Shown one piece after another: positions 44,551 to 57,393 of a DNA stretch of 64,000 nucleotides (position 1 is its first letter; every line of letters starts with the position of its first letter). The translations under genes were made by a program, and so were the position numbers. A model generated the notes under the pieces. It saw only the letters and a list, made by a program, of their open reading frames with translations. It was not told where the DNA came from and did no database searches. Source of the DNA: Setomelanomma holmii (lineage: Eukaryota > Ascomycota > Dothideomycetes > Pleosporales > Phaeosphaeriaceae); assembly GCA_010015745.1 (NCBI GenBank), contig ML978201.1, positions 1 through 64,000 of the forward strand, in the 5' to 3' direction.

Positions 44551-44988
44551 ATGCACTTCGAAACTTCGCCTGGCTCGTCGCCTTCCAAATCGATACCGAT
44601 CAGTATCTCGCCTAGCACGATGGCTTCCCCAACAGGATCTCTCTACAGCAACTACTCAGTGGAGTCAGACTCCAGCCGCGGCTCATCATGTGCCTACCCT
44701 TCATGGCCGACAGGTTCTTCTCTGGGCTACCGCAGCACACCTTCGTCCTTCATCTCAGACGCGGATCTCTTTGGCGAGGACTTTGATGACGAGGATTCAT
44801 GTCCCTTCCTCACCGAGGCACCTGCACCGCCGCGTCAGCCTCCCATGGCGCAGGCCTTCCCCATCCTGCCGCCTCTCTACGCGCAAAAGAAGCCCAAGAG
44901 CGAGCGCAGGCGCAGCAGCGGCAAGAAGCAGCGCCGCACTTCCAAGCCTATGACTCCCATCTCAGAGAGCCCTGAGCAAGTCGAGTGA
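44551..44988 (+). CDS. Small Ser/Pro-rich protein, conserved-hypothetical type
   Basis: A single-exon gene of 145 residues. The N-terminal about 65 residues are rich in Ser, Tyr and Pro (GSLYSNYSVESDSSRGSS). An acidic patch follows (SDADLFGEDFDDEDS), then a Pro-rich linker (TEAPAPPRQPPMAQ), and a basic C terminus with RRRSSGKKQRR that looks like a nuclear localisation signal and phospho-sites. I do not recognise a named domain. The pattern of Ser-rich start, acidic patch and basic tail is familiar from uncharacterised fungal proteins, so it may be a conserved regulatory protein. It stands alone between long gene-free stretches and has a long CA-rich leader, as is common for regulated genes. 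Confidence 0.65.
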   Translation: MHFETSPGSSPSKSIPISISPSTMASPTGSLYSNYSVESDSSRGSSCAYPSWPTGSSLGYRSTPSSFISDADLFGEDFDDEDSCPFLTEAPAPPRQPPMAQAFPILPPLYAQKKPKSERRRSSGKKQRRTSKPMTPISESPEQVE

Positions 44989-47900
44989 ACATCATGACAT
45001 CAAGGTTAGTCCTCCAACAAACATGCCGCATCGTGCCGCAGTATTTTGACAGTGTTTTCAGTGTTTTCACACTTGAACAGATATCGACGTCATGTTGTGT
45101 AGTGTGCGCGTTGTCGCGTTTCTACCGCCCGCGTGTCTAGCGCCTTCACACGAAGGCCCTGCCGCACCCACCTTGGCGCGCATATCCGCCACAGGTTGAC
45201 TCATAAGGCTCTTTGCGTTGCCACTTCACCGCCGCCTTTGACATGTCGCGCGATGCGCTCAGCATGAATCATTCACAGTATGCCCGGCAGTCACCTCATG
45301 CTGCGCTTACTCAGGCAAGTCAGCCTGAGTCACATCTGCCCCACGCATTGCGTCGACAATGTTGGTATCCAACCACAACGTCGTCTCTTCGCGCATGTGT
45401 CGCATTATCACGTCGCGCACGGCTGAGCGCGTCGAGGTCGTCTGGACCGCGCACCTTGCGCAGATCGGTCGGTCTCAAGAAGATCACCGAGTCTCGAGTG
45501 TCGAAGAAGTATTTCGCACCCTAGGGGTGTAGCGACGGCCCTGCCCGTCAGGGTCTGATCGCGTAGTGGGATTGGAGGAACAAGTGTGATAGGATTCGGC
45601 ATTTGCAGGCGTATTTTGATTTTCGATACCCCCGGCTCCGCGCATCGGACGGAACTGCATAGCACTTGTTTTCGCATACCGCGAGCCCTGTGAGGCTTGC
45701 AAGTGGCTTGCCCACCTTTCCGTTTATGAGATACCCCACATCACAGATAGCCATGCAAATATCAATAATACACCACCAAAATCCTTCCTCTCGCGAACCT
45801 GGAAAGTCGGAACAAAATCAGTTCTTCAGCGTCGTGAAGGGATCCAGCCCTCGATCTAATCGCAGCTTGAACCAGCATCCTCAAACCGTTGCACTAGTGA
45901 GGCTACAAAGCCCAGACCTATTTCTGACTTTCCCACGCTCCGCAAGAGCCCTTCATCCCTTTGTGCAGTCTCGGCCCTGCTACCAAGATTAGACTAAAGA
46001 CTGCTAGGAAGCCTCAATCACATCTTGTCACATTTGGCGTGGAATGGTTGAGATGTGAGGCGCTCTCGTTTGGGCAACACTCATATCGTTCTCCGTGTTA
46101 GTTCGGTGACGGGGCTCGCAGTAGAGCGACTCTCTGGTTTTGTAGTCGGGGCGAGTCTCATGCTGGGGCAGCACTGATGCGTCGCCCCATTCACGCCCCA
46201 TCTCGAATACACACCTCACCCATCTTTGAATCACCGCACGAGCCCTTGTGCGGTAACGGTATCGCGATAGCCAAAAATAAGCCTCGGGGCCCGCTTCCGT
46301 TAAGCGAACTTACCAGCGGAGGGCGGGGTTCTTCCACCCGTTGACTGGCATCCTCGAGCACATATGCAAGCTACCGGCTCTCGGTGCAGACATGCAGACG
46401 TTGTGTCGCGGGAGGTCAGACATGTGGTCAAGATGCGATGGGTCTGTCTCATGTTGAGGAGGACTGGCACCTGGTAAGCACGCGATTTGCGCGGTACATT
46501 CATCCCTCGCAGCACGGCAGTAAAGTGGTCGTGGGGGACAGAGAAGGGATGGAAAATGGGTGGCTGGATTCACGGTGTAGCGAGCAGGGTTGTGGCAACT
46601 AGTGCCGGCGGTTGCAATACCTACCCGACTGCAATGAATCCATGCTGGAACCCCAAGCAATTGCTACTCCAGCGAGTGAGATGTGTTTGGGGGCAACCGC
46701 TCAAAGCCATCTCATGGCTCGTCAAATTGTTTCTTAATGCAGATCCAGGGGAGTCGATACTCAACATTACTTTTGGGCTACTATCAACTAGCATCTGTAT
46801 AGCTCGACCGGGGAGCACAATCCGTCCGGTTGATCGACAGAGCTTTGACTTTGAGAGCTGACAGTCGCGGGTGAGGAGACATGCGGAGAACAGATCGATA
46901 TCGATAGCGATTCGCTCCATCTTGGGCTCTTTGTGCTTCAGGTGTTCACCACGCACGCTGTCGTTGTGTACCTTGTCTCTCGGGTTCCTGGGCCTGGCAC
47001 GGTGTATGCGTGTGTCGACAGATCCATCAATAGGGGCCGTATCATGCTTGAACACATTGCGAAGTTCGGGTCGACCATTCAATGGGGTGCTTCTTCACGT
47101 CATGCGTGAAGTTCCAATGTAACTCCTGGGTTGGGACAGGCCAGGAAGAGCATGGGCACGACCGCACAGCGCAATGACTGCTCAGGGACCGCGATCTTTG
47201 TGCCACACGTTCACATATCCGCAGCTACGGCGGGATGAGGCAGCGTCCCGCAGAAGCTTGGGCACAAGGGCGTTGCATGAGCAGGGTTGCCCAATCGATA
47301 CCAGCCCCCGGTAGTGGTGACTTTGGCTGCTCAGGTGCTGTGACGGGTTCGATGGAGCAGCATGAGTAATGTGCGGCATGAAGTGCTCACACGGGAGCGA
47401 GCGCTGTCGAGAGTAGAGTATGTTATATCCATTCGCACGGCAGCCCTCGAGTGTCGCAATTGCGGCCATGGATCATCGTCCAAGTCTCGGGCCGTACCCA
47501 GCCGCCGCTGCGCGTGATGATAGGCTTTAGGTGTGTGATTAGGCTTGCCGCTATCACCCTAGACAGGCCAATCACGCTGCCTGCATCGTGTGCTCCCTCG
47601 ACCCTCGTCTCTCGCACTCTCGGCCCTGTGCCTTCTAGCCTTCTAAGAGGCTGCCTTGTACACAGCATGCAGGCACGGTTGTCTTTGCGGCGCCAAGTTA
47701 GCCAAACATGTCCTGCTCGACTGGGGTTGGCCCCCTTGGCGACCAGCATCCGGCATGATTCTGTTTCGTTCGTCGAGTCACCGAAGACCATCGCGAGCTT
47801 TCGCGACGTCCAGCAAATGAGCTCGCAGGAATCACAACGCCTCGTGGTGCCGGCCATGCTTTTATCTAGTACTTGCTGGCTCGACGGACCCAACCATACT

Positions 47901-48379
47901 GATCCGTCTATTCTGAGCACATACTGAGTCTCTTCTGCGCCTCTAAGCGCCGCAGGTTGATAGGCCCGTTGCTCCCACGCGCATCAACGCACACCTCCGT
48001 CGCGCTTCTGTCACCTCCTCTTCTCCTCATATTCTGTTTGACATTGCCAGTCGGTCTTTTCAGCTCGTGTACCGCGCAAAAAGTCCCCCAAGGCTGCGCA
48101 TGCATATTTGTTTAACCGCCAACACTGATCCTTGCTGGCCGAGGCGGGGCTGAATATACCGCTCTCGAGCCGCCGTGGATTTCTCGACAAGTGCAGTGCA
48201 CCCTAGCGCGCAGGTTGCAGTGAGTTCCGGACATTTTACAGTTTCATATCGCTTTTCTGGAAGCCCCTGATTGTACTCCTGCCATCCATAATCGATACCA
48301 CTTCCCGTCAGAATGCGCCTCTTGCGCGTTCGTGAGCTCCACCTCAACTAACTGAGCACCGTCTTGCAGACCGCCCACA
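44989..48379. other. Gene-poor region
   Basis: 3.4 kb with only mutually overlapping short frames. The longest pair (plus 47451-47927, minus 47920-47423) are exact antisense of each other and have no domain. The right part holds the promoter of the WD40 gene. Confidence 0.4.
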
Positions 48380-51300
48380 ATGAGTGCGGGACCCTCCCGG
48401 CAGCGGTCGAACTCGACAAGAGCGGGATCATCTTCCATACGCTCCGAAGTCAAGATCAAACCGCCAACCCCATCCGCAACACCCGGCACCGACGAGTTCG
48501 CATTTGATCCTATAAGCTCAACGGCGTCGTTTCTGCTCGTTGCGCAAGGAAACGAAATCCTGTGTCTGCACCACGACACGCTCGCGGTGGAAAGGCGCTT
48601 CACCCGCCATCGCGAAGAGATCTCCTGGATCCAGGCGGACACGGTCAGCGAGCGGGGTGGAGGTCGCTTGGTGGTCAGCTACGATGCGGGGTCTACTGCG
48701 ATTGTATGGGACCTGTTTACCGGCGACGAGGTGGCTCGATTCGCGTCATACGAGCAGATTCGCGTGGCGTCGTGGATGAGGAACGGCAATGTTGCTTTTG
48801 GTGAGTTCCGGAGAGCTGCGGTCGCGACTGCCACAGCTGAAGCTAACATTTGCACAGGGAACGCCCAGGGCAACATTATCCTCTTTGAGCCTTCCACTTC
48901 CGAACACCTCTCCGCGAGAACCATCTTTGACCCAATCACTGCGCTGGCACCAGCAGCAGACTGCCGAACCTTTGCAATTGGGTATGTGCCACACGACCTC
49001 CACAGCACAAGTTGCAGACGATACTGACGGTGCGCAGCTACCTCAATGGCTCGATACTGATTGCGACACTGCAGCCGTCATTCACCATCCTGCACACGCT
49101 CACCACTCCCAGATCGCCGTCCCCTATTGCAGGGCTGGCTTGGCATGGATCCTCTTCCAAGCAAAAGTCTGAGATGTTGGCGGCCCAGACCCTGGACGGT
49201 GATCTCAGAGTATGGAGCGTGCCGAAAGTGCCCCATAGCGGTGATGTACCGTGCGTGATTCGCGTTTTGAACCAGAAGGAGCAAAGAGAACCGGGTCCTT
49301 CTTGGTTCGCTTGGTCGAAGAATGGTCGCATTGTGCAGCACACTGAAGGGTAAGTCTATGTCTCGCATTGAGCACTCTCTCATGTCCATTGACTCACGCA
49401 CTATATCACAGACAAACATGTGCATGGGATGTGCGCACGAAGAGAGTATCATATGAGCAAGTTCCGACCATCGACAACATTACTGCAATTTGCAACTATG
49501 GACCTACCGCCACGCTGTTTACAGTTGGACGCAACTTCACCATCCAGCAATACGACATGAATCCGCAGAATGGGACAGCTCAGATTGTCGCCAACGTGCA
49601 GCACGCCCCAGCCAACACACCACCTTCACCACCAAATTCCCTGGATGAGCAGCAAAAGCGACTGAGAGAACTGGATGAGCCGATCACGGCACATCCAGTC
49701 AAGACCGCACCCCAGCTTCTGGCGGAATCTGAGAGTGACAATGAAGGCGCAGTCATGTCTCCCTTGGAAAAGATCGCAGCAGAGATGGATCAGCTAGAAG
49801 AGGAGCGACGCGACCGACTTGGGCCTCTCAGTCCTGTATCCAGCCGAGGCTCACAGAGCTCACGATCATCTGGGGGCAGCGGACGTGCTCCACGTTACCG
49901 TTACGACAAGCCATCATGGACCTCAACTCGGTCTTCAAAGAGCTCTGGCGCTGCCTCTGGCACAGTTTTCTCATCTGGCACGTCTTCTTTGGCAGGGACA
50001 TCGCGCGAAAGCATCTCCATTCGATCCATTTCTTCGGCTGCTTCTTCGAGGTATGGCTCGTCAGCACTGCGCAAAGAGGTGTTGAGGAGCCCAGACGAGT
50101 CGAAGAAGACCAAAGAGATGGATCTGTTTCCCTTCACCAAAGCAAGACTCAGTGATGTGCCATTTAGACCAACTGAACTTGGGCCCGAAAGGACGCCAGA
50201 TGATCTTCGCCGGAACATGCTCAAGGTTGTCTTTGGATGGGACAATGACATTGACGAACTGATTCGCGATGAGCTTGCACGACACCAGCCAGAATCTGCT
50301 GCAGCTGTTCTTCTATCAAAGTGGCTAGGCGATATCGGGGCCGACCTTATGGCATCTATGGTTGGTTCGGAATCGATGACCTCTACGGACTGGATGCTTC
50401 TTGCACTCAGCAACATGGGCCAAGGATCTCAAAAGAAGGTCAGCGAAGCCTTCGTGCAGCGCTTGCTTGAGAAGGGCGATATCCATCCTGCAGTCGCCAT
50501 TTTCCTCGGTATTGGTGAGCACAACGATGCCATCGAAGTCTACGTATCCCGGAAGTATTACATGGAAGCGATTCTGCTGACATGTCTCATCTTCCCGACG
50601 GACTGGCAACGACAATCCTTCCTTGTCAGGAAGTGGGGAGAGCACTCTGTTTCCAATGGCAAAGCAGAGTTGGCCGTCAGATGCTTTTCCTGCATGGGGC
50701 TTGAAACGACAGAACCTTGGTTCTCTCCACGAGCCCAGGATGCTGTCTTTTCTGCTCAGAAACAAGCTCTGCTAGGTTCCCAGCTGAGTCCTCCTCTGTC
50801 ACCACCTAGTGTCGGAAGCAGTAGAGTTGCGGCCAGGATGGCGTCCCTAAAACTCGTAACTGATTTCAACCGTGGGCCACAACCTATGCAGATCCGGCAA
50901 GAGGAAGATGACAGGACACCCATGAATCCTGGTGTTACTCCGATCGCAGAATCGGCTTTGAGCCCATCCGGAGCCCGTCATCCATGGAGAACAGCACGAG
51001 AACCTTCGAGAGAGCCTTCTTCCGCAAGGACCGCAACACCAGGAGCCTATCGGAGGAAGCGACTACCATCCCGATCCGATACCAGCCGAGCGACAACAAC
51101 TAATGAGGTCCTTGCCTCGCTCGCCATCCCTGATCGAGGTCAGCGTGGCGATCAGCCAAGAACTGCTGTCGACAATGTTGGACGGGAAGCTCAAACTCTA
51201 CCATTCTCCACCCGACGAGCGACTACGACAAGCGAAACCAAGGATGTGTTGTTGTCTGCCGCAACATACAAGGCTAGTGACCATCTGCCATCTCCTGCAG

Positions 51301-53570
51301 TTGGCATCTTTGAAACTCTCAGCCAGAAAAACCGAGAGAGGAGTGAGTCTCGAGGTGGCTCTCGGAGCCGCAAGCCGATGGATCTCCATCTCGATATGAA
51401 GGAGATTGTCATCAAGGCAGGTCCTGAGACGAATGCGACAAACGCAAGCAGTCAGAGGCTAAGCCCACCGCTAACTGGAACAAGCTTGAAGAGCGCCAAA
51501 ATCCGAAGCATTGATCAATACATCAGCAGTTTGGACGAAGCCAACAACTACACACGACCTCGCACTACCGACCCCGTCGAGGACAGACCAGCTTCGCGTA
51601 CAGCACGCGCGCGCAGCCGACCTCGAGATGAGTCCCAAAGCCGTGGCAGATCCGGTGTTCGCTACATTCGACCTGCGAAGCGATCGCCGTCTTCACCTGT
51701 TCCCATGTCTCCAGAGGATGCTGGCATCAATGCCTCATCCAAAGTGGAAGCAGGCACCAACACAGATAATTTTGATGACGAGCGCTTTTATAAGATGAGT
51801 GTTGCCTCGCCAATAGCCGCAGAATCAGTCGCAAGTGCTCGCACTGCTCGTAGCAGAGCCAGAGCAGGTACAAGCAGAACCAGAGGCACGTCGAAAGCAG
51901 CTCGCCGAGAAGAGTCACCAGAAGGTGCGGTCCCCGGGAGGAGCAGAGTGGCCAGTCGAACCTCCAGCCGCCGTCCAGCTGAGTACCGTGGTCGCAGCAC
52001 AAACCGTGGGGACAATTCTCCCGCGTCGCCTCAATCAATGCATCGAGAAGACGCTGAAGCTACCACGGACTATGAGCCAGTACGTGCCCGAAATCGAAGC
52101 ACTAGCCGTCGTCCAAGGGAAAGTGCAGCAAGCACGCGAAGAGAGCCATCTACGGAGCGTCGTGCAGCACGGGATCGCTCTGTAAGCCGCAAACCCACTC
52201 CTGCTCTGCGAGAGTCTAGCCGGACTCGTGCCAATGTGCGAGACGTCTCACCCGATTCGATGATGTCTGGTCGCTCGGGTGTCTCTCGACTCAGGAACAC
52301 CACCTTGTCGAGGAGGGAACAGGCCGCGAAGGAGTTGGCAGATCGTAGATTGTCTCTGGCTCGCCGACCTTCCGCACCGGTGATCCCTGATCCGGGCGAG
52401 TTCGCATTCCGACCTGTTTCTCACGGGCGGTCTAATACTGACGACATGCTTTTACCTTCCTCGACGTATCGAGATCCTATTCAGCGAAGTCAAACAGCTG
52501 ATCCGGAGATGGTCAACAAGTACGTGTCTGGTAACCGGATGACTGGTGCCACTTCCACTACGTCAGTGCCTATTGGTCTTCCAGCGAACCCGCGTGCAAT
52601 GCGACACCCTCGCTACATGACGGCAGATCCAAATGAGGAAAACGACATACCTGCTGTGCCAAGTATTCCACAGCACATGCAAGAGCCTCAAGATGACCTC
52701 GGTCCTTTGCTTCCGTCTACGACTTTTGGTCAGCCAATCGTACCTCCTTCTCGTGCAGCATCGGCTCCGCCTCAAGATTTCTATCCATCCCAGGGCAGCC
52801 TCCGCGCCTCACCATCGTACCCACTTGGCCGCCGGCCATCTGCGTCAAGCAACAGTAATCGCGGTCACTCTCGACAGAACACGTCGCCCGAGATCTTGCC
52901 TCCTACCAACTACAAGCGCGCCAGCCCGCCGCCCATCACGGCTAGCATTGCGGAGACCATGAACGAGAGGAACACACTAGTTATTGATGTCGACGATATA
53001 TCCGCACCTCCTGTGCTAGCTCAACTCCAGCATTTGGCAACGCCGCCGCCGCCACCACCTCCACCTCTAAACCTGGGTGGAGCTCCAAATAATATCGGCA
53101 TGATCAACATTGCTATTGACGAGATGGGCGCAGACAAGTTCACAGACAATATGATAGTCAATGTCCCCACCACCACCTCTCCACATTCGCATCGACGTGG
53201 CCGCGGTAGCGTCAGCGACAATCTGGGCATGACCTTCAAGAGAGTCACCGAGCGCATGCGAAGCACCAGCCGCTCTCGCGCGAAGTCGCCACCAATGATG
53301 CGTGCTGCGGACATTGCTCCTTACGAGAGCGTCCCAGAGTTTTCGTACCCTCGGAGCCAAACATCTCCGCCAGCCGAGGGTGGCAACAACGACAATTACT
53401 TCAACAACATTCCACCACCGCCTCCGCCTCCTCCTCAACCCATGGAGCAAGTTGTTCCACCCTCAGAAAGCCAGCACTTCTACAAGCATCCCATGGAGGT
53501 TCGTGCCAACATGCCGCCTGCTACGCTTCAGCCAGGTGTTTACCAACCCGATAACACGCCCATGATCTAA
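48380..53570 (+). CDS. Giant WD40 protein with helical middle and disordered tail
   Basis: A predicted protein of 1671 residues in four exons: 48380-48800, 48858-48981, 49038-49349 and 49412-53570, with all junctions in phase. The first about 400 residues form a WD40/YVTN-like propeller, with blades such as FLLVAQGNEILCLHHD, STAIVWDLFTGDEVARF, TLDGDLRVWSVPKV and QTCAWDVRTKRVSYEQV. A helical block (about residues 610-800) follows: ILLSKWLGDI-like AAVLLSKWLGDIGADLMAS, then EGDIHPAV-like KGDIHPAVAIFLGIGEHNDAIEVYVSRKYYMEAILLTC. This resembles the alpha-solenoid of trafficking and coat proteins. The last about 850 residues are Ser/Arg/Pro-rich, very low in hydrophobics, and include a run of eight prolines and the motif PPPPPPPPLNLGG. 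The propeller-solenoid layout suggests a scaffold; I do not recognise the exact orthologue. The huge disordered tail is characteristic of filamentous ascomycetes. Confidence 0.8.
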
Positions 53571-55281
53571 GCACCAGCACTTTTACTTTTCTCACAACAC
53601 TCATCGGCGGCAACAACTAAACCGTACACAAATACCCATAACGACGACCTTAACGACCATTTGCATATTCGAAACCATCTCTCATACCCTTTATACCTCT
53701 TCGAACTTTTGTCGGCATTATTCGTTCGAGCGTAGCATTCATATCTTTGCTGAGTATCATTAGCGGGTTATCGTCATTCATCATCATCTTCGGATAATCA
53801 TCAATCATCTGAGACGGATCGGAAAACCAGTTTCCAAGCGCTTCGCGGCGGGAAATGTCGATACCCTCATCGTTCGCATCGTGCTGCCGTCCTTTGGGAA
53901 GTGGTATCACAGTATTCCCGTTGGTATCATTGGCATTATTGGAGGGACATGGGCATTTTCGCTTGCTTTGCATTATGTGATTTTGCTAGGCCTTTCTTGT
54001 TTATACTTTCTTTCTATCGGAGGCATTTTGCATCAGGTGGCTTGGAGAAAAGAGCTGAAGGCCCACAGAAGGATGTGTGGCATTGACTATGGACTGGCAT
54101 GGCCAGCGGAGGGACAAGAGCTAGGACAACCCTCTTTCACTTCTACGCAACGTACATTCTTTTCACGAGTGCGATTCCTTCTGCATTACCTGCTCTCATC
54201 ATGTGTCGCTCCTTCATGTTTCGTGTCTCAGCCCAACGCACCTCAATCAAGCCCTCGCACTCTACCAATACTGGGGAGGGCAGCCAGGAAAGAAAAGATT
54301 CTCCCAACATTATACCAAAGACAAGCGCCTCGCGGCAAAAAGTCGGTTTCGTATCATCACGCTCCTTCAGTAGCACAGGTATCCTAACAGGGAAGGAAGG
54401 ATTAATATGGACAGTCTAAGCATAGCTTAATGCAATTCCGCTCTCTATATCTTGTTGTATCAAGTTATGCAAATCGATTGAGATGAAGCACAACCACGCA
54501 ATCACGCTTATGCAATCCCATCAACCTCAAATGCACCGAATAACAGTAGGACAAACATCAGCACCCAAGTTCAAAGGATGTTGTCGACGTACTTCGGCAC
54601 TATTCACATAACCCTTTCATCTTTCACCTATGTGTCTCGCGCCCATGGCTACGCGCCAGTACGTCATGATTAGACTTGTAAGAGCGCTTTCACTCGATGG
54701 GCAAACACAACCAGGGGCAAACGCAAACGCGCCTTTTCTCGGTGCACTTTCACCAATAATAAACGAGCTAATTATCACACTTGCCAATCTAATAATCGAC
54801 CTGTACTCTATACGCATAAGTTTCCACAGACACCCCATAAGAAATTCGGACTCCCATAGTTGTCTCTGGGGTCACCTCGGGTATCGACTCAAGGATTCAA
54901 TGTTCCATTTTGCAATTTGTGCTTAGATTTGCGGCAGGCGCGTGGGTTCGAAAATGCACTTTTGCGTAAGTTTTGTCTTCTTCTTTTTTGGGGGCTCTTT
55001 CTTGGACATGCGTACAAGTGGTATTCACAGCAATAACGTGGCGGCTATCGGATATAGTGCTTGCACAAATCAAACGTATCTACGCTGCGCGTCAATGCTA
55101 TATCGTACAATGTGGTCGTCATATAACTCGTATCCATTCCATTCCAGCCCAGGGTATTCGTTCCTTGTAGTTGATCATGATGCGTCTTCCAGCATATACA
55201 CCTCCATCGTTCGCCGCCGCCAAAGCCCGGACAGCCCGACATGTCTAACTCTTGCCCTTCTCGACCGCCCAACACGCAACC
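53571..55281. other. Convergent intergenic region
   Basis: 1.7 kb between the 3' ends of the WD40 and Ppg1 genes. A plus-strand frame at 53881-54387 has two hydrophobic stretches, but its opposite strand is also open and it has no leader or domain, so I do not call it. The rest is AT-rich, as expected for 3' UTRs. Confidence 0.4.
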
Positions 55282-56653
55282 CTACAAGAAGTACTCTCCA
55301 CGGCCGCCCCTACCAGCGGGAACAGCTCTTCGATGATCTGGCACTGCCGAGAAGATTTGGAATTCTGGTTTGAGGTCTTCCCCGAGGTTCATGATGGATG
55401 CGACATTCCCGCAGCGGTAGCAATAGTTGGGAGCTGACCAGACAGTGACGACATCCTTGTCTTTGAAGTGGTACTTGTAGCCTTCGTTGACGAGCTGATG
55501 GGCGCGTGCGATGAGTTGCAGGCCGTTGACGTGGTTGAACTATTTAATCGTCAATGTTATGGAAACCGACTTCACCACAAAGTCGACATACCTCTGACGA
55601 GACTTTATCACCAAACAGCCATCCTGCGCCTCTGGGCGAAACAGCCCAAGTGTCGACATCTTCAGGGTCACTCCATACAAGGTCGCAGAATGCGCCTTCG
55701 TGTGGGATCTCTTGAGCTCGAGCAACTACGCGAATCTGATCAAGTGTCCGGATCTCGGGACTTAGCCCGCCGTGCACGCAGAGTACTTTGCCATCCACGA
55801 TAGCTGCTAGAGCGAGGAAATCGAAAACCTGACAGCAGGCTTTCCATACTGATGCATTCCCATACTTGGTCTGGCACTCCTCATAGAAGCCGTATACTTG
55901 GGTAATCTGTCTCGATTCGTGGTTCCCGCGCACAAGTGTGACCCGGTCGGGGAATCTGGATATGTCAACTTTGAGGTCCTCTATCAATAACGGGCTGACT
56001 TACTTGGCTTTCAGACACATGAGCAGGGTGAAGGTTTCCAAGCTGAAGTACCCTCGATCTACAAAATCACCCAAGAATATAAAGTTCTGCTGGCCATTTC
56101 CCACAACTGTGTTCCTCGTGGACCCTGCATCCGAGGTTGATCCTGTGCTTCTCCTGTCGTGCACACTTCTGCTCCGCCCTCGCTCCTCCTCTTCCCCGTC
56201 CTCATCGTCGTCACCGTCACCCCCTGGTGGACTCGTAGGGCCAGTATAGTGGGGATCCCGTTGAAATCTCCGCTTCATCTTGCGCTTGACCCTTGGGTCT
56301 GTTATCGCGGTTGGAGGCTCGAGGTCAGCCGGGTTGATTGTACTTGGTAATGTGACCGGTGGAGATAGTGGTGCAGTTGGGGCGTCGTTGGGCATGCCAC
56401 CGGCCACACGGAACAGCTCGAGTAGGTCGTAGAACTGGCCGTGGATATCACCGCATACGGTGACGGGGGTCCGGACAGGCTGAATGTTCGATTCTTCCAT
56501 GAGACACTCCTTAACAATCTCACACAGTCGCTTCATGTCAGCCTCTGGCAGGTACTTGCACGTCTTCGCCTGCTCGAGCCATTCGTCGGGTCCTGCACCC
56601 TTGGACAGTCGGGCGGGACCCGGCTGTGGGACGTCACTCTCCTTTGGAGCCAT
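55282..56653 (-). CDS. PPG1: PP2A-like Ser/Thr phosphatase catalytic subunit Ppg1
   Basis: A PPP-family phosphatase of the PP2A/PP4/PP6-like group, most like yeast Ppg1, which acts in a STRIPAK-like (Far) complex. Exons are 56653-56004, 55955-55592 and 55539-55282, giving 423 residues. Metal-binding and catalytic motifs are GDIHG (68-72), GDFVDRG (195-201) and RGNHESR. The splice GTAAGT..CCAG joins CLKAK to FPDRVTLVRGNHE. The second intron joins KVSSE to FNHVNGLQLIARAHQL, and the SAPNYCYRCGN motif follows. The C terminus is YFL, like the methylated PP2A tail. An unusual insert of about 100 residues (about 90-189), rich in Pro and then in Asp/Glu/Arg, sits between the first two metal motifs. 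The ATG at 56653 is the only good start. It is divergent from UPF3. Confidence 0.88.
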
Positions 56654-57393
56654 TATAAAACCTCGCTAGCAGTGCGTGCAGGAAGGAGCGATGCTGGGAG
56701 GTGGTTGTTTACTGCTTTGAAAGCAGCAATGGCGGTACAAAGAGGCGCGGTCGTGTGACGGTGGGGTTGCTGGGGCGTGACGTAGCGGCGCTGTGCGGTA
56801 TCATGGGTCGGGGGGCGTGGGTGAGGGTGAAGCGTGCGGGCAGTGAGCGTCTTATGGCGGCTCGAGCAATCTAGCAGCTCATATGCACGGTGAGGTGGAG
56901 CTGTGCGAGTTGATGGCGGGAGGTCGAAGGCGGCGGTGGCTGTCAGTGGCTGTCTTGTCGGCGCTTGCATGACTAAATGCCGGCAGGGCTAAGCTATCGT
57001 CCACGGTTCTTTCTAACTGTGCCATTGCGCGCCCCGCGTCACTGCTCAGCAGTCTTACTTCACCTTCCCACCAGATATTGGACTGCAGTCGCCTAGATTG
57101 GACGTCGCTTCCCCACCAGGCAGACGCTCCCGTTCCCAATGTTCGCCTCTAGACACCGCCGGCTGCTCCTCAATCGCTCACTCTTACACTCTGCCCGCTG
57201 CTGCAGGACCCTCCCTCGATAAAGTCGGTCTGCTTGCTGGACCTTAGCCATCGGCACAGCGTCACTGGTTGCGAAATCCGCATTTCAGGCTACCGATCGG
57301 GAATTGCCCTGCATATGATTGCTTCCTGGACCTTCCCACAACAACACTGTCTTTGATCACTCGAACACCCACACCGCAAACCACACTCTCGAC
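56654..57393. promoter_or_regulatory. Divergent promoter region, PPG1 and UPF3
   Basis: 740 bases between divergent starts. CA-rich leader-like sequence precedes the UPF3 ATG. No other gene or clear motif is seen. Confidence 0.4.

Noticed and set aside
47423..47927. Overlapping 158- and 165-codon antisense frames
   Set aside because: Both strands are open over the same bases with no domain on either.
53881..54387. 168-codon frame with hydrophobic stretches
   Set aside because: It lies between convergent genes, overlaps an open antisense frame and shows no domain; likely 3' UTR sequence.
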